Notes: generated by a model not told the origin, from the sequence alone. 64,000 bases of DNA from JAFEDN01 sp963712715 (GCA_963712715.1 CAVQJI010000008.1:124001-188000), one strand, 5' to 3'. Numbered from the stretch's first letter, positions 29,608-38,751 are shown. Numbers and translations are program-made.

Positions 29608-30960
29608 ATGTTAAAAACCAAAACAAAAAAAATGGACTTGTTAAATCCTGATGCGGCTGGCATTGATATTGGCAGTACTTCGCATTTTGTGGCGATCCCG
29701 GAAGACCGTGATAAGAATCCTGTTCGGGAATTTCCTAATTTTACTAAAAATCTTAATCAGCTTGCGGATTGGCTATCAGAGGTAGGTATCAAAACGGTGG
29801 CTATGGAGTCAACGAGTGTTTACTGGATTCCCCTTTATGAAATTTTAGAGGAAAGAGGCTTTGAAGTTTTCCTGGTCAATGCACGTCATATCAAAAACGT
29901 GCCTGGCCGTAAATCGGATGTGGAAGACTGTCAATGGATTCAACGACTGCATTCTTATGGTCTTCTGCGCGCTTCTTTCCGTCCTGATCAACATATCTGC
30001 ACATTACGGGCTTATTTACGGCAACGAGAATCCTTGATTCAAAGTATTAGTCAGCAAGTTTTGCACATGCAAAAAGCGTTAGCACAGATGAATGTTCTCT
30101 TGATGAATGTGGTCAGTGATATTGTGGGAGAAACCGGTCTGAAAATTATTCGGGCTATTCTCTCTGGCGAACGCTCACCAGAGAAATTAGCGAGTTATCG
30201 AGATAGAAGATGTAAACAAAGCCGGGAAGTCATTGAACAATCCTTGTATGGCAATTATCGGCCTGAACATCTCTTTGCTTTACGGCAAGCTGTGGAACTC
30301 TATGATATTTATCAGGCCAAAATAGCCGATTGCGATCGTGAAATTGAACAGGTTCTCAAACAGCAAGCACCTTTTGAGACCGAAGAAGAGGTTTCGAAGA
30401 CATTGCCTGATAATCCCAAAAAACGTAAGCATAATAATTTGTGCTTTAACGCACAGAGCTATCTGCAACAAATGACGGGTGTGGATTTAACGAAAATAGA
30501 TGGGCTGGGTGCTCATTCAGTATTGAGAATCCTTTCCGAAATTGGATTGGACATGACCCGTTGGCCCAGTGCAAAACATTTTGGTTCCTGGCTGGGATTA
30601 GCGCCTGGCATGAAGATATCGAGAGGAAAAAGGCTCAGTGGGAAAACAAAACCTTCGTCGAATCGTGCCGCGACGTTATTGCGCATGGCCGCAAGCTCAT
30701 TACATCGAAGCCCGTCTGCTTTAGGTGCTTTTTTTCGGCGACAAAAAACTCGATTGGGTGCACCTAAAGCCATTACTGCCACGGCTTACAAAATTGCACG
30801 GCTGATTTACACATTGTTAAAAGATCAAAAAACATACCAAGACCCTGGAGAAGATTATTATAATCAACGGTATCATGGTCGGATCATTAAAAGCATAGAA
30901 AAAAAGGCCAAGGCATTGGGATTTCAATTAATACCTATTCCAGTTGGTGGTGAAAGTTAA
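29608..30960 (+). CDS. IS110-family transposase/recombinase
   Basis: This is a 450-residue protein. The N-terminal RuvC-like DEDD domain is recognisable from AAGIDIGSTSHFVAIPED, VAMESTSVYWIPLYE and KNVPGRKSDVEDCQWIQ. The C-terminal Tnp domain carries LTKIDGLGAHSVLRILSEIG and HFGSWLGLAPG with the conserved Ser-containing region. Family knowledge: these recombinases act with a structured RNA and leave no long terminal inverted repeats. The frame is intact and of full length (about 400-450 in this subgroup). Good GGAGGTG ribosome-binding site at 29594-29600. It lies 250 bp outside the IS21 right end, so it arrived separately; its element ends could not be fixed. Confidence 0.92.
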   Translation: MLKTKTKKMDLLNPDAAGIDIGSTSHFVAIPEDRDKNPVREFPNFTKNLNQLADWLSEVGIKTVAMESTSVYWIPLYEILEERGFEVFLVNARHIKNVPGRKSDVEDCQWIQRLHSYGLLRASFRPDQHICTLRAYLRQRESLIQSISQQVLHMQKALAQMNVLLMNVVSDIVGETGLKIIRAILSGERSPEKLASYRDRRCKQSREVIEQSLYGNYRPEHLFALRQAVELYDIYQAKIADCDREIEQVLKQQAPFETEEEVSKTLPDNPKKRKHNNLCFNAQSYLQQMTGVDLTKIDGLGAHSVLRILSEIGLDMTRWPSAKHFGSWLGLAPGMKISRGKRLSGKTKPSSNRAATLLRMAASSLHRSPSALGAFFRRQKTRLGAPKAITATAYKIARLIYTLLKDQKTYQDPGEDYYNQRYHGRIIKSIEKKAKALGFQLIPIPVGGES

Positions 30961-31615
30961 AGTTCCCTAGAAGAAGGATTAGGTAACACATTTAAGGGTA
31001 ATTAGGATTCGAGCCTCGGGTCTTTCGGGCTTCTGAAGTCATAGGCGCTTCTCTGAATGCATTTAAACAAAAAAATTTATAGGCTTAATTTGTTAGATAG
31101 AAAAATATAAAATATTTAATAAGTTAGGATAATTTTATAGCTTTTTTTATATTCACTTCATATTAAATTTTAATTTATTTGACTGAACCTGTTAAATAGA
31201 AATAATGTGGGCTCTTCCCCATATTAGGGGCAGTTTTAACCCACACACATAATTCGATAATTTTTCGGGATTTTTATTTTTGCTTGTCCCGATTGTCCTT
31301 TTTGTCCTGCCAATTCTATGATACTGAAAATAATTTGTTTTTATTTTAAATACATGGGACAAGTGCCAAAAACCCTCTTTGTCCCATTTGTCCCGCAAAC
31401 TCATAACAATATCCACTGTAGCTTTGCTGCAAGCGGAGCTTGTGAGGGCTTTATTCGATCATTTGCTGGTGTCTCTGGTCTTTGTGGGTGGGGGTAGGGA
31501 TTGTTGCCGCCGGGGCCGCGTCCTACGGTTAGGCGCTGGATCAGTATCGGCGCTAAGGTTTATTTGAAGTGGTGGGAGTGGAGCGAGCAGGGAGTGCCAT
31601 AAACTTCTAAGTGAT
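30961..31615. other. Intergenic region after the IS110 transposase
   Basis: About 650 bp without a convincing gene. It starts with the presumed right end of the IS110 element, continues with very AT-rich DNA (31050-31190), then the TTGTCC repeat block, then a GC-richer stretch before the kfrA promoter. Confidence 0.5.
31284..31393. repeat. TTGTCC repeats with 9-bp period
   Basis: TTGTCC occurs at 31284, 31293 and 31302, and again at 31379 and 31388, each neighbour 9 bp apart. An inverted copy (GGACAA) is at 31357-31362. Short direct repeats near a plasmid kfrA gene suggest iterons or a regulator site; this is not proven. Confidence 0.55.
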
Positions 31616-31644
31616 TTGACTCCGCTTCAACGCATCTATAAAAT
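31616..31644 (+). promoter_or_regulatory. kfrA promoter
   Basis: TTGACT (31616-31621), a 17-base spacer, and TAAAAT (31639-31644). The -10 box overlaps the left arm of the operator, the classic layout for autorepression. Confidence 0.65.
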
Positions 31645-31683
31645 ATCAAATAATATCATTATAAAATGATATTATTTGATATT
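31642..31683. promoter_or_regulatory. KfrA operator: 18-bp inverted repeat
   Basis: AATATCAAATAATATCAT (31642-31659) and its perfect reverse complement (31666-31683) flank the spacer TATAAA. It sits immediately upstream of the kfrA ribosome-binding site and overlaps the promoter -10 box. KfrA proteins bind such repeats in their own promoters. Confidence 0.8.
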
Positions 31684-31704
31684 ATCAGAAAAAAGGAGTT
31701 TGAT

Positions 31705-32346
31705 ATGTCCAAAAGCAGCATTACTTATGCCCAGGTTGCCGAAGCCTGCCAGGCGCTACTCGGCGAAGGTCAGAAAATTACTCTGAGAGCCATCATCGCT
31801 AGAAGTGGTGGATCTCCAAATTCGGTCTTACAGTTCTGGAAGCAGTGGCAAAAAGAACAAGAAGACATTACCTTGGCCGCCCTGGACGAGGAACTGTCGC
31901 CGTCAGTGAAGCAAGTAATCCTCGCCGAATGTGGGCGTAAAGTAGCGGCGGTTAAAACCTGCTATGCGAAAAAAATCACGGAATCTCATCAGCAATGGCA
32001 GGAGATGCAGATGTTCTTACAGGAGGCCGAGCAACAAAAACAACAGCTTCAAAATGAACTGACTGATACGCAAACTAAGCTGGTAGAACAGAATGCTCGC
32101 ATCAGCCTTCATGAACAACAACTCGCTGAAGCCGACAAACGTTTAAAAGACATTGAAAGCCGACATCAAGTTATTCTCATCGCTCACGAACGTTCTCAAG
32201 CAGAGAAAACAATGATGGAAAAACAGGCAGTAGACTGGCAGGATCAGTACCATCACAGTGAGCAAGAACTTAAAGTTTTACAGACCTCCAAACATGCAGT
32301 AGATATTGAGTTAGCAACACTTAAAGCGCATTTACAGCGTGTTTGA
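31705..32346 (+). CDS. KfrA-family plasmid DNA-binding protein
   Basis: This is a 213-residue protein. The N-terminal about 60 residues (ITYAQVAEACQALLGEGQKI to SGGSPNSVLQFWKQW) form the KfrA helix-turn-helix domain. The rest is one long alpha-helical coiled coil (about 75-213, rich in E, Q, K, L). Family knowledge: KfrA is a repressor with a structural tail that supports plasmid maintenance and segregation. The start chosen is ATG 31705 after AAAGGAG; an upstream in-frame ATG (31666) lies inside the operator arm and is unlikely. It is preceded by a perfect inverted repeat, so autorepression is expected. It supports a plasmid origin for this window. Confidence 0.88.
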   Translation: MSKSSITYAQVAEACQALLGEGQKITLRAIIARSGGSPNSVLQFWKQWQKEQEDITLAALDEELSPSVKQVILAECGRKVAAVKTCYAKKITESHQQWQEMQMFLQEAEQQKQQLQNELTDTQTKLVEQNARISLHEQQLAEADKRLKDIESRHQVILIAHERSQAEKTMMEKQAVDWQDQYHHSEQELKVLQTSKHAVDIELATLKAHLQRV

Positions 32347-32666
32347 AATTATTTCTATCTGATTCGTCTATATCTCAGAATTACGACGAGAAAAACCCGG
32401 TAGATTGGACATGTAAGGCATCATCAGGGCAAGACATTGAAGGCTTTTAATGCATACTTTCATCACCATGCTGAAAAGAGGCCTGCGGGCATTTGATATG
32501 CTCGTCGCTCAGGAAGTATTAAATCGGATAGACCTCTTGCGGAAATGGTTAAAGCTGCTGGATGAATCAAACGCAAAAATCATATTATTGATCATAAATT
32601 TGCCAAATATCAACCTTATTGGGTTAAGCAAAGAATTAGAGTAAACTCGTGTCTACCTGATCCTTC
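32347..32666. other. Intergenic region without a convincing gene
   Basis: 320 bp between kfrA and the MITE-like element. A 64-residue open frame (32450-32644) lacks a ribosome-binding site and recognisable sequence. The DNA may be a remnant. Confidence 0.4.
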
Positions 32667-32831
32667 TATACCGCGTGACCTCTCAATTTGCGGTTTTTAG
32701 CATCCCATCTGCAGGCCATCTTGTGCTTTAAAAAACATTTGCATATGAGTAACTATGCGCATGTTTTTTAAAACACAATCTGGCCAACAGCTGGGCGCTA
32801 AAAACCGCAAATTGAGAGGTCACGCGGTATA
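32667..32831. mobile_element. MITE-like element with long inverted repeats
   Basis: The outer 35 bases at each end are perfect inverted repeats (start TATACCGCGTGACCTCTCAA). Inside, the pairing continues imperfectly for about 40 more bases per arm to a small loop near 32745. The 165-bp unit has no gene. Both tips are TATA, consistent with a duplicated TA target as produced by IS630/Tc1-mariner transposases, so it may be a non-autonomous derivative of such an element. Confidence 0.8.
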
Positions 32832-32927
32832 GCAAGGTTCCGCTTGGAAGTTCGTTTTTTTGGGTATTGCTTCTAGGAGCTTAATTAACTCACTATTAAA
32901 TATACCCATTGCGCCCGTGATTTAATT

Positions 32928-32971
32928 TGACCAAATATTAAAAACAAATTAAAATCATGAATTTTTGGTCA
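32928..32971. repeat. Small inverted repeat upstream of the defence genes
   Basis: TGACCAAA (32928-32935) and TTTGGTCA (32964-32971) flank 28 AT-rich bases about 65 bp before the DUF4297-like gene. It could be an operator for the island. Confidence 0.35.
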
Positions 32972-33035
32972 TGTGTGCTCGTAAAGTACCTTATTGTCTA
33001 ATCATCATAATTGCCCTCATAGGAAATGATACGCA

Positions 33036-34262
33036 ATGCCAACACTAACTCCCAGGTCAGCCAGTTATGGAATAAAAGGTTACCTTTATCAATTTTGTGT
33101 AACTATTGAACGAATCTTACGGCTTTTGCCAAAAGAAACAATAACCATTGAAGGAATAGAGGATATAGATGTCCAATTATTAACTGGACTAAATTTATTT
33201 CAATGCAAATACCACGAACAGTTAAACTTTAGTCCCTCTAAAGTTTATAAACCAGTTGGCCAGATGATAAGACATTATTTAGAAAATGAAACAGTCTTAA
33301 TAACTTACCGATTATATGCCTATTTTGGAAATAATATCCCATCTGGAAATGATTGGGTCACACTAGATTTTTTGAAAAAATCCTTAAAAAAAATTGACCA
33401 AAAAATTACAGCAACAGACATGCAGTTTGAAAAATTTTCAAAAAATTTTGAATTTTACCCCGGACAGAAGTTTGAGGATTTAATAGATCAAATTAAATTA
33501 GAACTTTGCTCAACATTCTCCTGCACTCAAAATGAAGTAGATCATTATTATTATAATAACGCCATCGCGTACATCGCCCAAATTGCAGCAAGAAAAACAG
33601 AATCTGGAAGAACCATAACTCAAAAAATATTTAAAGATAATGTCGACAAAAAAACCAACTTATTTGATATTTGGCAAAAAAAATATATGGGGGAAAAAAT
33701 ATATATTAGAAATATAAAGAACCGATTAAAAAATGAAAATGCTTTAAATAATAATAAAAGGCGTTACTTATATATTGATTCCTCATTAATAAAAACAAAT
33801 AAAAGTATTCTTTCGATTCAATCTTTCCTAAAAAATTTAACCGAACAATATCCCATTGAAGGCGAACTCTATGATACAAAACCTTGGACAGTAATTATTG
33901 ATACATCTGAGCAGGAATTAAAAAAAATCAAAGCCTGTCTTATAAAAAATAAAATTTACTATAATGATGGGTACGAAGATACTTCTTTCTGCCAAGAATA
34001 TTTTAATAATATGCCAATTTTTAATACAAATGCTAAGAGTAATAAAATTAATAAGGCAAGCCACTCTCTAAAAATTATATTGGCCACGACTTTTAAAAAA
34101 TTATACAAAGAAATTATGGGTGGAAATAAATATCCCCATGTATTTTTAGATACATCAAAAAAAGAAGACAACCAAAAATTTTTAAATAGCGATAATACAG
34201 CCTTATATATATTATCTGCATTAGATAATCTTTCTGAGCTTACTGAAATACTAAAAAAATGA
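33036..34262 (+). CDS. DUF4297-like nuclease, effector of a HerA defence system
   Basis: This is a 408-residue protein. The N-terminus has the layout of DUF4297/Cap4-type nucleases of the PD-(D/E)XK fold: GIKGYLYQF helix, then EGIEDIDV (acidic residues at about 38-43) and LFQCKYHE (about 54-61, with the catalytic Q-x-K pattern). The remainder has no recognised motif. The stop codon abuts the ribosome-binding site of herA, so the pair is translationally coupled. Family knowledge: DUF4297-HerA complexes cleave DNA and protect against phage. Assignment rests on motif plus neighbour; other Mrr-like nucleases would look similar. Ribosome-binding site AGGAAA is weak. Strongly AT-rich compared with the surrounding plasmid. 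Confidence 0.75.
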   Translation: MPTLTPRSASYGIKGYLYQFCVTIERILRLLPKETITIEGIEDIDVQLLTGLNLFQCKYHEQLNFSPSKVYKPVGQMIRHYLENETVLITYRLYAYFGNNIPSGNDWVTLDFLKKSLKKIDQKITATDMQFEKFSKNFEFYPGQKFEDLIDQIKLELCSTFSCTQNEVDHYYYNNAIAYIAQIAARKTESGRTITQKIFKDNVDKKTNLFDIWQKKYMGEKIYIRNIKNRLKNENALNNNKRRYLYIDSSLIKTNKSILSIQSFLKNLTEQYPIEGELYDTKPWTVIIDTSEQELKKIKACLIKNKIYYNDGYEDTSFCQEYFNNMPIFNTNAKSNKINKASHSLKIILATTFKKLYKEIMGGNKYPHVFLDTSKKEDNQKFLNSDNTALYILSALDNLSELTEILKK

Positions 34263-34269
34263 GGTGATT

Positions 34270-36057
34270 ATGTCTGAAAAACCCTACAGAATCATCTGCG
34301 TAACTCCCAACTTAATTCAGTTGGAAGTCACTAGCATTGAGGAATTTGTCTCAAATGAAAAAAACCAATTCAAAATTGGAAGTTATCTCAAAATAACGGA
34401 TAGTAATAATATATCTGTAATCGCTATTGTGCATAGTTACAAAATAAAAGACCCTTTAGAAAAAGCTGAATATTCAGAGCCAGGCATTAACCGCTCTTTC
34501 ATTATTGATACTCAACCAATTGGTTTTTTAGATGAACAAAATAAGTTTAAACGAGGAGGCCAAAAAATAACTATTCCCCCTACCACTGTAGATATTGCAG
34601 ATCATAAGATTCTTGAACTTTTCTACAAACAAGATGAAAAAATTTCTGAACTAATATTGGGATCAATGGCGTTAAATGAAAACATACGCGTTCCCATTGA
34701 TGGCGATAAATTTTTTTCAAAACACATAGCCGTTGTTGGTTCTACTGGATCGGGAAAATCGTGCACAATAGCAAAAATACTACAAGAAGGAATCAAAGCA
34801 AAAAATGGGAGCGGGCTTTCCGGAGCACTTAATAATTCACATATTGTACTTTTCGATATACATGGAGAATACCCTGCCGCATTTCCAGAAGCAAATATAC
34901 TAAATGTTGATAATTTGGTTCTACCATATTGGTTAATGAATTCTGAAGAGCTTGAAGAAATGTTTATTGAAACTAATGAACAAAATTCACACAATCAAGT
35001 TTCACAATTTAGGCATGCAGTAATAGAAAATAAAAAATTGCATAATAAGGAGTTTAGCAGAATTACTTACGATACGCCGGTGTATTTTAGCTTACATGAA
35101 GTTTTAAACTTCATTAAAAACATGAATAACGAGATGAAAGATGCTATAACAGGTATCCCTTTACTTAAAGATGGAAAAAACATTCTAAATCGAGAAGAAA
35201 ATTATTTTTCTGTATTAGAATTTTCAGAGCCCAAGCAAGGAAAAATAAATAAAGGCCCATTTAACGGTGAGTTTGATCGATTTGTAAGAAGACTTGAAAC
35301 AAAAATTTCTGATGAGAGATTGGCCTTCTTATTGAAATCAGAGAAACCAAATAACTCAGCCTACAAAACAGAAGATATTGAGGATATCCTGAAACAATTT
35401 ACCGGTTACAGTAACACAAAAAATGCAGTGAACTCAAATATTACAATTGTTGATCTCGCTGGAATTCCTTTTGAAGAAACCAGTATTGTAGTATCCCTCA
35501 TAAGCCGAATACTATTTGAATTTAGCTTTTTCTTTAAACGGAATCAATCTTTAGCCACACCTTCAAATACAAACGTTCCTATTCTTGTTGTCTATGAAGA
35601 GGCGCACAAATATGCACCAAATAATGGATTAAGTAAATTCAGATCCGCAAAAACAGCCATCGAAAGAATAGCAAAGGAAGGCAGAAAATATGGTATTTCA
35701 CTTATGATTGTTAGTCAAAGACCATCCGAAATTTCTGAAACAATTTTTTCACAATGCAATAATTTTGTAGCAATGAGGCTAACCAATCCTTCAGATCAAA
35801 ATTATGTAAAAAAATTACTGCCTGATACTATTAATGATTTGACAGATAACCTTCCGACACTTGAAAAGCAAGAAGCAATAGTTATCGGTGATTCAATTAC
35901 CATTCCCACGCTTATAAAAATAGATAATATTAGTAACAAACCAAAATCTGTCGATATCAATGTCCTTACTGAATGGAAAAAAGACTGGTACAATTTTGAA
36001 TTTAAACCTATCATTGATGATATGCAAAAGAGGAAAAAAACACCAATTACTGTTTAA
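34270..36057 (+). CDS. HerA-family ATPase/DNA translocase
   Basis: This is a 595-residue ATPase. An N-terminal beta-rich HAS-barrel-like region (about 1-120) is followed by Walker A GSTGSGKS (about 157-164), a DIHGEYP motif, an insertion, and the C-terminal part with Walker B ILVVYEEAHKYAP, the RIAKEGRKYG arginine region and ISLMIVSQRPSEISETIFSQ (split here as VSQRPSEI). All are hallmarks of HerA/DUF87. Family knowledge: HerA hexamers translocate DNA and, in defence, assemble with nuclease partners such as DUF4297, NurA-like or SIR2 proteins. ATG 34270 sits just after GAGGTG; GTG 34264 is an alternative. It lies 7 bases after the nuclease stop. Confidence 0.9.
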   Translation: MSEKPYRIICVTPNLIQLEVTSIEEFVSNEKNQFKIGSYLKITDSNNISVIAIVHSYKIKDPLEKAEYSEPGINRSFIIDTQPIGFLDEQNKFKRGGQKITIPPTTVDIADHKILELFYKQDEKISELILGSMALNENIRVPIDGDKFFSKHIAVVGSTGSGKSCTIAKILQEGIKAKNGSGLSGALNNSHIVLFDIHGEYPAAFPEANILNVDNLVLPYWLMNSEELEEMFIETNEQNSHNQVSQFRHAVIENKKLHNKEFSRITYDTPVYFSLHEVLNFIKNMNNEMKDAITGIPLLKDGKNILNREENYFSVLEFSEPKQGKINKGPFNGEFDRFVRRLETKISDERLAFLLKSEKPNNSAYKTEDIEDILKQFTGYSNTKNAVNSNITIVDLAGIPFEETSIVVSLISRILFEFSFFFKRNQSLATPSNTNVPILVVYEEAHKYAPNNGLSKFRSAKTAIERIAKEGRKYGISLMIVSQRPSEISETIFSQCNNFVAMRLTNPSDQNYVKKLLPDTINDLTDNLPTLEKQEAIVIGDSITIPTLIKIDNISNKPKSVDINVLTEWKKDWYNFEFKPIIDDMQKRKKTPITV

Positions 36058-36167
36058 ATTTTAATATTTATATGTCCTTATTATTTAATTTTTTTAAAAT
36101 CTCTAATCTTATTGTGCAATGGATACAAAACTTTACTTAAATCATTTATATATTTTTAACAGCTATT

Positions 36168-38453
36168 ATGAAAAAAACTCTTGTACAAGCTAACGAAATC
36201 ACATACGAACTACATTCACTCGGATGGAAATCATTTCAGGATTTATGTATCACAATAATAAGTCAAGTTTTTGGTCAAACAGTTCAAAGTTTTTGTCCTT
36301 ATAAGGACGCTGGCAGAGATGGAGCATTCTGTGGAAATTGGAAAGACAAAGATGGAACACTTTTTGAAGGTTCGTTCACTATACAATGTAAATTTACTTC
36401 CAAACCCGGGAACTATTTACATTTTAGTGATATAAAAGATGAATTAGCTAAAGCGACCGCTTTAGCTAAAAAGAAAATTGCAGAAAATTATTTTTTAATG
36501 ACAAATTTTAAAATTACAGCCCCAACTGAAAATGAAATAAAGTGTGCTTTTGAAGCTATTCCTGAAATTAAAAAAATAGTGATTTTTGGTGAGGAAACTA
36601 TTAGCCGTTACATACGTGAATCTTCACGCCTTAGAAGCTTAGTCCCTAGAATTTATGGCCTAGGTGATTTATCACAAATAATAGATGAACGAGCATATAA
36701 TCAAGCTAAACAAATTCTAACAATATGTCAAGAAGATCTAAAAAAATTTGTTATAACAGATGCATATCGAAATAGTGAAAAAGCAATTCATGAAAATGGA
36801 TTTGTATTGCTACTGGGAGAACCTGCCTCAGGTAAATCAACAATTGCCTCTGCATTAGCTATTGGATCTCTAGACCTTGGTTATAATCATATTTTAAAGA
36901 TTCGCGATGCCTCAGAATTCGTCAAACACTGGAATACTAATGAAAAACAGTTTATTTGGGTTGACGACGTATTTGGGACAACACAGTTAAATACCATAAT
37001 TTCAGACGAATGGAATAGAAGCTGGATACATCTTCAAAGCGCAATCAAAAAAGGAACACGCGTATTATTTACATCTAGAGATTATATATATAACTCTGCA
37101 AAAGAATATTTAAAAATAAGTGATTTTCCACTTTTAAATCATTCTCAAGTCATAATTTATGTTGAAAAACTAACACAAGAAGAAAAAAATCAGATTCTTT
37201 ATAATCATATTAAGCTAGGAAATCAACCATCCTCGTTTAAAAATTATATAAAACATTTTCTTCCTAATATTGCACGAAAAGATCGGTTTCTTCCTGAGAC
37301 TGCTAGAAGATTAGGTAATGATATTTTTACAAAAAATCTAGATCTGTTAACCCCTTCTTCATTAAATGGTTTTATTGAAAAGCCACTCGAGTTTTTATGT
37401 GATACAATCAAATCAATGGACGATAATCATAAAGCTGCATTAGCATTGATCTTCATGCGAGGAGGATACCTTAAGAGTCCAATTAAGTTAGATAAAAAAG
37501 AAAAAAAATCTATAGCACTTTTAAATAGTAATTTAGCTTTAGTTTTTAAAGCGTTAAATTCATTAAACGATAGCTTGGTGCATTTGGTATTACAAGAATC
37601 TATATGGTACTGGAAATTCAAGCACCCGACAATAGGAGATGCATATGCTTCTCTCATAGCAAATGATAGAGAATTAGAAGATATTTATTTAAAAAACGCA
37701 CCAATTGAAACGCTTCTTCAAGAAGTTATATGTGGTAGTATTTCTTTAAGTGGTGCAAAAATTGTAGTGTCAGAAGAAAATTTCTGCATAGTAATTAGAA
37801 GGCTTGAGGAAATTGATATAATTAAAAATGTACAAAATAATATTTTTCGGGATCGTATCCACTTTTTAGCAAATCGATGCGATAAAAAATTTCTGGAAGG
37901 CTTCTTAAAAAGCTATCCCAATTTTATCGATAAGCTTTCAATTTATTCCAATTTAAAAAATTGCATCGAAATACACCTAATTTATAGATTGTATAAATTT
38001 GGAATTTTACCTGAAAATTACCGTATAAGTTATGTTGAGAAAATAAAAAAATTAAATATACAAGACCTAGATTCAAACTTCATTAGTGATGATGCAATTA
38101 GATCATTAATTAATGACGATGAATTTGAAGATATTTTGCTATCTATAAAACAAGAGACATTTCCATATTTAGATCAAATTATAGAAGAAATCAAAACTGA
38201 TTTAAACAAAGATCCAGATTCATTGGAAAGTACTTTAAAAGATTTAATTCGTCATTTGGAAACATTTGAAGTAGAATTTTCACATGATTCAGAATCCTTG
38301 GATTATATTAACAGTGCTATTAACCGATGTGAAAAAATAATGGAGAACTTAAATGATAATTACAGTCAATATCAAGGTACAACTTATGTAAAAAATTTAT
38401 TAGATCTGAAAAAAACTGAAGAAAGATCTATCTTTGACGATGTGGATTCATAA
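36168..38453 (+). CDS. Restriction-endonuclease-like/STAND (nSTAND3) NTPase
   Basis: This is a 761-residue protein. N-terminal Mrr-like nuclease domain (about 15-150) with DAGRDGAF and FTIQCKFTS, matching the D ... Q-x-K active site. Then a P-loop STAND NTPase: Walker A GEPASGKST (217-225), Walker B QFIWVDDVFG (D266, D267), sensor LFTSRDYIY, and the following EEKNQILYNHI typical of the nSTAND3 family. The C-terminal about 330 residues are helical and probably sense a ligand. Family knowledge: nuclease-STAND fusions act as phage sensors that degrade DNA when triggered. It lies 110 bp after herA and may have its own promoter; the ribosome-binding site is poor. Same AT-rich composition as the two preceding genes. 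Confidence 0.85.
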   Translation: MKKTLVQANEITYELHSLGWKSFQDLCITIISQVFGQTVQSFCPYKDAGRDGAFCGNWKDKDGTLFEGSFTIQCKFTSKPGNYLHFSDIKDELAKATALAKKKIAENYFLMTNFKITAPTENEIKCAFEAIPEIKKIVIFGEETISRYIRESSRLRSLVPRIYGLGDLSQIIDERAYNQAKQILTICQEDLKKFVITDAYRNSEKAIHENGFVLLLGEPASGKSTIASALAIGSLDLGYNHILKIRDASEFVKHWNTNEKQFIWVDDVFGTTQLNTIISDEWNRSWIHLQSAIKKGTRVLFTSRDYIYNSAKEYLKISDFPLLNHSQVIIYVEKLTQEEKNQILYNHIKLGNQPSSFKNYIKHFLPNIARKDRFLPETARRLGNDIFTKNLDLLTPSSLNGFIEKPLEFLCDTIKSMDDNHKAALALIFMRGGYLKSPIKLDKKEKKSIALLNSNLALVFKALNSLNDSLVHLVLQESIWYWKFKHPTIGDAYASLIANDRELEDIYLKNAPIETLLQEVICGSISLSGAKIVVSEENFCIVIRRLEEIDIIKNVQNNIFRDRIHFLANRCDKKFLEGFLKSYPNFIDKLSIYSNLKNCIEIHLIYRLYKFGILPENYRISYVEKIKKLNIQDLDSNFISDDAIRSLINDDEFEDILLSIKQETFPYLDQIIEEIKTDLNKDPDSLESTLKDLIRHLETFEVEFSHDSESLDYINSAINRCEKIMENLNDNYSQYQGTTYVKNLLDLKKTEERSIFDDVDS

Positions 38454-38517
38454 AAAATAAAATATAGGATATTTTTTTAATCTCGCCGGAGTTAGTAAGA
38501 TATCACATTTAAAAAAT

Positions 38518-38751
38518 TTAATATGTTAAGTGAACTGTATTTGTTTCAGTTACCTTCATGCATTGCAAGAAAAATGCAAAACTAAAGGTTCCTCGATTAA
38601 TTTTGGTAGTGACGCTAGCAACTGTCTCTAAAAGACCAATTTCTTGTAAACGGCGACAAAGTTCTGCATAGCCGATATCTCGCTTTTTAAGTTCGGCTTT
38701 GAGCAAATTTGATGCTCTTTTCTTCCATTCCGCTTCGGAAAGTTGCTTCAT
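38518..38751 (-). CDS. DUF6471-type small protein
   Basis: This is a 77-residue protein. LLKAELKKRDIGYAELCRRL, TTKINRGTFSFAFFLQCM and the general Xre-like helical pattern fit the DUF6471 family, a small putative DNA-binding domain. The start chosen is ATG 38751, 8 bases after GAGGG; an upstream ATG (38781) would add 10 residues. It is transcribed away from the gene at 38926, with the shared promoter/operator region between them, so it is a plausible repressor of that region. Confidence 0.65.
   Translation of the reverse strand: MKQLSEAEWKKRASNLLKAELKKRDIGYAELCRRLQEIGLLETVASVTTKINRGTFSFAFFLQCMKVTETNTVHLTY

Noticed and set aside
31192..31416. Leftward 74-residue open frame over the TTGTCC repeats
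   Set aside because: No ribosome-binding site; the sequence is explained by AT-rich DNA and short repeats.
32450..32644. Rightward 64-residue open frame after kfrA
   Set aside because: No ribosome-binding site and no recognisable sequence; likely chance or a remnant.
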